Source: Bacteroidales bacterium (GTDB taxonomy: Bacteria; Bacteroidota; Bacteroidia; Bacteroidales; UBA7960). From it: a stretch of DNA of 8,473 bases. Positions 6,413 to 8,473 of this stretch are shown here, piece after piece (position 1 is the first letter of the stretch; each line of letters opens with the position of its first letter). The notes beneath the pieces were generated by a model. That model saw only the letters and a list, made by a program, of their open reading frames with translations. It did no database searches and was not told the DNA's origin. The DNA lies in the NCBI GenBank assembly GCA_007132395.1, contig SLOR01000041.1, positions 1-8,473 on the forward strand, written 5' to 3'. The position numbers and the translations under genes were made by a program.

Positions 6413-7573
6413 CTATCTTTCGTAGCTGCCTTTTTTGAGCATTACGCTGTCTTCAACCATTAATTGGCCCATGGCGGCAAGGTGTACAATTTCGTATTTA
6501 TCGTTGACAAGCACCATATCAGCGTCCTTGCCCGCAGCGATACGCCCTTTTCTGTGCAGCCACAGGATATCGGCCACATTGCTGGTAACCACTTTGAGGG
6601 CATCTTCCAGCTTCATACCTTCCTGCTCCACGGCATCCACCATTTCATCCAGAATGGATTTGGGGTATCCCATTTCCAGTTTTACCAGCTTGCCTTTTTC
6701 GTCAAAATGGGGCAGTGAGCCACATGCATCGCTGGTCATGGTGATATGTTCAAGGGGAACTCCAGCTGCTACCAGCTCTTTGATGGCTTTAGAGGGTTTT
6801 ATCTCATAATCGGGGAAGTAAGGGTAGGAGCTGGCGGTAATGTCAACGTATCCATTTCTGCCCCAGGTTTTGGCATCTTCAAAAATATAGTCATTGCGGT
6901 TGCAGTGGGTGGGGAGAAACTGCGTAGGTTTCATATCGCTCAGAGCAACCGCTTCGTAGAGGGGTTTGAAAGGATTGCGTGCATCGCCCATATGTATGTT
7001 TACAATGCCTGCTTTTCCGCCCAGCATGCCGCCTACGCGGGCGTGTCGCACCAGGCGTATGAGTTCTTCTGTGGTAGGGAAAGAGCTGCGGTGATCGGAG
7101 ATGGCAATCTCGCCCACGCCGATTACTTCTTCAATAAGGGAAATATCGCGCCCTACATCGCCCATAATGGTGGGAGGGGGTACCTGATAAGAGCCTGTGT
7201 ACATCCATGCACTTACCCCTTCCTGCTTCAACCCTTTGGCTTTCATAAGTACCGACTCCAGGTTGCGCGTCATACCGTCGGTGCCCAGGCAGCCGATTAC
7301 GGTGGTAACGCCCGCTTCCAGCATGTGGCTGAGCTGCATCTCGGGAGTACGGCTGGCAGGGCCGCCTTCGCCACCCGCCCCGGCGATATGCACATGGGCG
7401 TCGATAAGGCCCGGAAGCATCCTCAGGCCCTTGCAGTCAATCACTTTTACATCATACCCCGCCGGAGACTCCAGTTTATCGTCAATGGCAATTATCTGGT
7501 TTCCGGCAACAAAAACATCTTTCTGGCCCAGGGATTCGGGCGCATACAACTGGCAATTCTTAAAAAGTATCAT
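6413..7573 (-). CDS. iadA: Isoaspartyl dipeptidase (amidohydrolase family)
   Basis: Zinc amidohydrolase that splits beta-aspartyl (isoaspartyl) dipeptides left from the breakdown of damaged proteins. The 386 residues compare with about 390 in E. coli. Against the published E. coli active site, as I remember it, the metal and substrate residues line up: His60 and His62 (DAHVHI), Glu69, Tyr129, Arg162 (SDHRS), His194 (IHMGD), His223 and Arg226 (THCNRN), Asp282 and Ser286 (SDACGS). The offsets to E. coli numbering are a steady +8, then +7, then +3. The exception is the bridging residue: E. coli has carboxylated Lys162, while here Glu155 (GEIAISDHR) occupies that place. Other amidohydrolases use Glu there, so activity is plausible. 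There is no signal peptide, so it is probably cytoplasmic. It is transcribed toward tag; I find no convincing promoter box upstream of the ATG at 7573. Confidence 0.93.
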   Translation of the reverse strand: MILFKNCQLYAPESLGQKDVFVAGNQIIAIDDKLESPAGYDVKVIDCKGLRMLPGLIDAHVHIAGAGGEGGPASRTPEMQLSHMLEAGVTTVIGCLGTDGMTRNLESVLMKAKGLKQEGVSAWMYTGSYQVPPPTIMGDVGRDISLIEEVIGVGEIAISDHRSSFPTTEELIRLVRHARVGGMLGGKAGIVNIHMGDARNPFKPLYEAVALSDMKPTQFLPTHCNRNDYIFEDAKTWGRNGYVDITASSYPYFPDYEIKPSKAIKELVAAGVPLEHITMTSDACGSLPHFDEKGKLVKLEMGYPKSILDEMVDAVEQEGMKLEDALKVVTSNVADILWLHRKGRIAAGKDADMVLVNDKYEIVHLAAMGQLMVEDSVMLKKGSYER

Positions 7574-7687
7574 GTATAGAAATCATTTATAGGTGTTTGA
7601 TTACAAAAGGTTATATAACTAAAACATGGCGATGCCATACTTGTTGAAACGGGTTGTAAAAATAACAGGATTATCGGTGTTTTTAAA

Positions 7688-7715
7688 GTTACTTTTCTCT
7701 CGAAAAAAAAGTAAC
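7688..7715. repeat. Inverted repeat GTTACTTTT / AAAAGTAAC
   Basis: GTTACTTTT (7688-7696) pairs with AAAAGTAAC (7707-7715) around a 10-base loop. The stem and the following text (accaaaaagtcaaggcttcg) resemble a stretch I recall as recurrent between genes in Bacteroidota, but I cannot verify that here. It marks the left edge of the hairpin-rich region. Confidence 0.65.
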
Positions 7716-7755
7716 CAAAAAGTCAAGGCTTCGCCGGCTCCCCGACAAAACGGCG

Positions 7756-7981
7756 GTGGCACTTTCCTATCCGTTGGTTAAAGCCGACGGCAATGGATAT
7801 ATAACTGCATCGTTTGCTTAGCATTCATTATTTTGCAGCCAGGGGCAATGGACAGGAAGCCTGCAAGGCCGGGGGTGGCAATACCCCTTAGGGGTTCTAA
7901 TATTGATAGAAAAAAATGCAACAATGCCCCCGGCGCTGCACCTGATGCAATAAGGTAAATCGCTGGAGGCTTTGCAGCGCA
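7756..7981 (+). repeat. Non-coding direct repeat, copy A
   Basis: A 226-base block that recurs at 8250-8473, about 94 % identical by hand alignment (about 12 substitutions and two one-base indels). The last roughly 75 bases are identical. It contains a hairpin at 7771-7790 (CCGTTGGT / GCCGACGG around TAAA, with two G·T pairs), a small hairpin ACCCC-TTA-GGGGT at 7883-7895, and an inverted pair GCGCTGCA (7933-7940) / TGCAGCGC (7973-7980). The listed orientation is arbitrary. Confidence 0.88.
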
Positions 7982-8111
7982 ATGGCCAGGAAATTCCATA
8001 AAATCAATAAAAACAAACCTGGAATATTGCACTGCAAAACCCTCATTGATCTTACAAACTGAGGTGCATGCAGCGCCAGGTTTCTCAAGGGTGCCGCAAT
8101 TCTATCGATAT

Positions 8112-8130
8112 GCAGCACCTCTGGTGCTGC
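8112..8130. repeat. Perfect hairpin GCAGCACC-TCT-GGTGCTGC
   Basis: An 8-base perfect stem with a 3-base loop in the spacer between the two direct-repeat copies. It has no T run on either side, so it is not an obvious terminator. Confidence 0.7.
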
Positions 8131-8178
8131 TGTCCATCACCGTCAGTTTTAACTAGCGGGTTTGATTGCCTGATAGAA

Positions 8179-8246
8179 CAGGGGGCTTCAGCCCCATCAT
8201 AAAAAATCATGAATAGCTTGGTTTTAAATGGGGCTAAAGCCCCCTG
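8179..8246. repeat. Composite nested palindrome (BIME-like)
   Basis: Two 19-base arms, 8179-8197 and 8228-8246, are inverted copies of each other with one mismatch. Each arm is itself a palindrome: GGGGCTTCAGCCCC on the left and GGGGCTAAAGCCCC on the right. Two REP-like hairpins in opposite orientation around a 30-base spacer is the arrangement of a bacterial interspersed mosaic element. No transposase gene is present in the window. Confidence 0.75.
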
Positions 8247-8249
8247 GCT

Positions 8250-8473
8250 GTGGCACTTTCCAATCCGTTGGCTAAAGCCAACGGCAATGGATATGCAACT
8301 GCATCGTTTGCTTAGCATTCATTATTTTGCAGCCAGGGCAATGGACAGGAACCCTGCAAGGCTGGAAGAGGCAATACCCCGTAGGGGTTTTAATATTGAT
8401 AGAAAAAATGCAACAATGCCCCCGGCGCTGCACCTGATGCAATAAGGTAAATCGCTGGAGGCTTTGCAGCGCA
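8250..8473 (+). repeat. Non-coding direct repeat, copy B (runs to the window edge)
   Basis: Second copy of the block at 7756-7981, offset by 494 bases at its left end. Its first hairpin (8265-8284, CCGTTGGC / GCCAACGG around TAAA) is perfectly paired, where copy A has two G·T pairs. The small hairpin here is ACCCC-GTA-GGGGT at 8376-8388. The copy is still matching at the last base of the window, so its true right end is not visible and more units may follow. Confidence 0.88.

Larger units (their letters stand above)
7574..8473. other. 900-base region without a convincing gene
   Basis: Open frames here are short, overlap on both strands, lack recognisable domains and cut across the palindromes, so I call none. 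The first about 100 bases are plain AT-rich upstream sequence of iadA. From 7688 onward the region is built of hairpins and a duplicated block, listed separately. It may continue past the right edge. Confidence 0.75.

Noticed and set aside
6746..7579. Plus-strand frame of 277 codons opposite iadA
   Set aside because: The minus strand encodes a full-length, motif-complete isoaspartyl dipeptidase; the opposite frame is a codon-bias artefact.
7778..8445. Several reading frames of 70-85 codons on both strands in the right-hand region
   Set aside because: They overlap each other on both strands, lack signal peptides or known motifs, and run through the palindromes and direct repeats. The two repeat copies differ by one-base indels that would shift any shared frame.
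7756..8473. CRISPR array or attachment-site pair
   Set aside because: Only two long copies with a 268-base spacer are present; there is no short regular repeat-spacer pattern, no cas gene and no integrase.

Overview
The window looks like chromosomal DNA from a member of the Bacteroidota; I cannot name the genus. The main clue is the promoters. Several genes are preceded by the Bacteroidota -7 box TAnnTTTG, in the best case with a TTTG -33 box about 20 bases upstream, and there is almost no Shine-Dalgarno signal. The leucine-rich-repeat style and the Ala|Gln signal-peptide cleavage sites also fit.

Layout: (1) 69-742 is a decayed gene for a surface lipoprotein with a PKD-like segment and 21-residue leucine-rich repeats. 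It has lost its start, carries an in-frame stop and has a 3' frameshift. (2) 881-2232 is a two-gene operon of secreted paralogues of unknown function, with its own promoter and a clear intrinsic terminator. (3) 2434-3267 encodes a soluble helical-repeat protein with a strict 26-residue period. (4) 3320-4300 is lipoate-protein ligase A, convergent with ribonuclease Z at 4313-5239. (5) A divergent promoter region separates ribonuclease Z from a CoA-binding protein (5362-5814), which is followed 8 bases later by 3-methyladenine DNA glycosylase I (5823-6395). (6) 6413-7573 on the minus strand is isoaspartyl dipeptidase, convergent with the glycosylase. (7) 7574-8473 holds no convincing gene. It contains a duplicated, hairpin-rich non-coding repeat (two copies of about 225 bases, roughly 94 % identical, 494 bases apart) with a composite nested palindrome between the copies.

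The recognised genes are mostly housekeeping or repair functions: lipoylation, tRNA 3' processing, alkylation repair and isopeptide turnover. They do not form one pathway, and I see no defence system, mobile-element enzyme, CRISPR array, tRNA or rRNA. The points most worth following up are the non-coding repeat array at the right end, the Lys-to-Glu change at the metal-bridging position of the isoaspartyl dipeptidase, and the unrecognised secreted paralogue pair.
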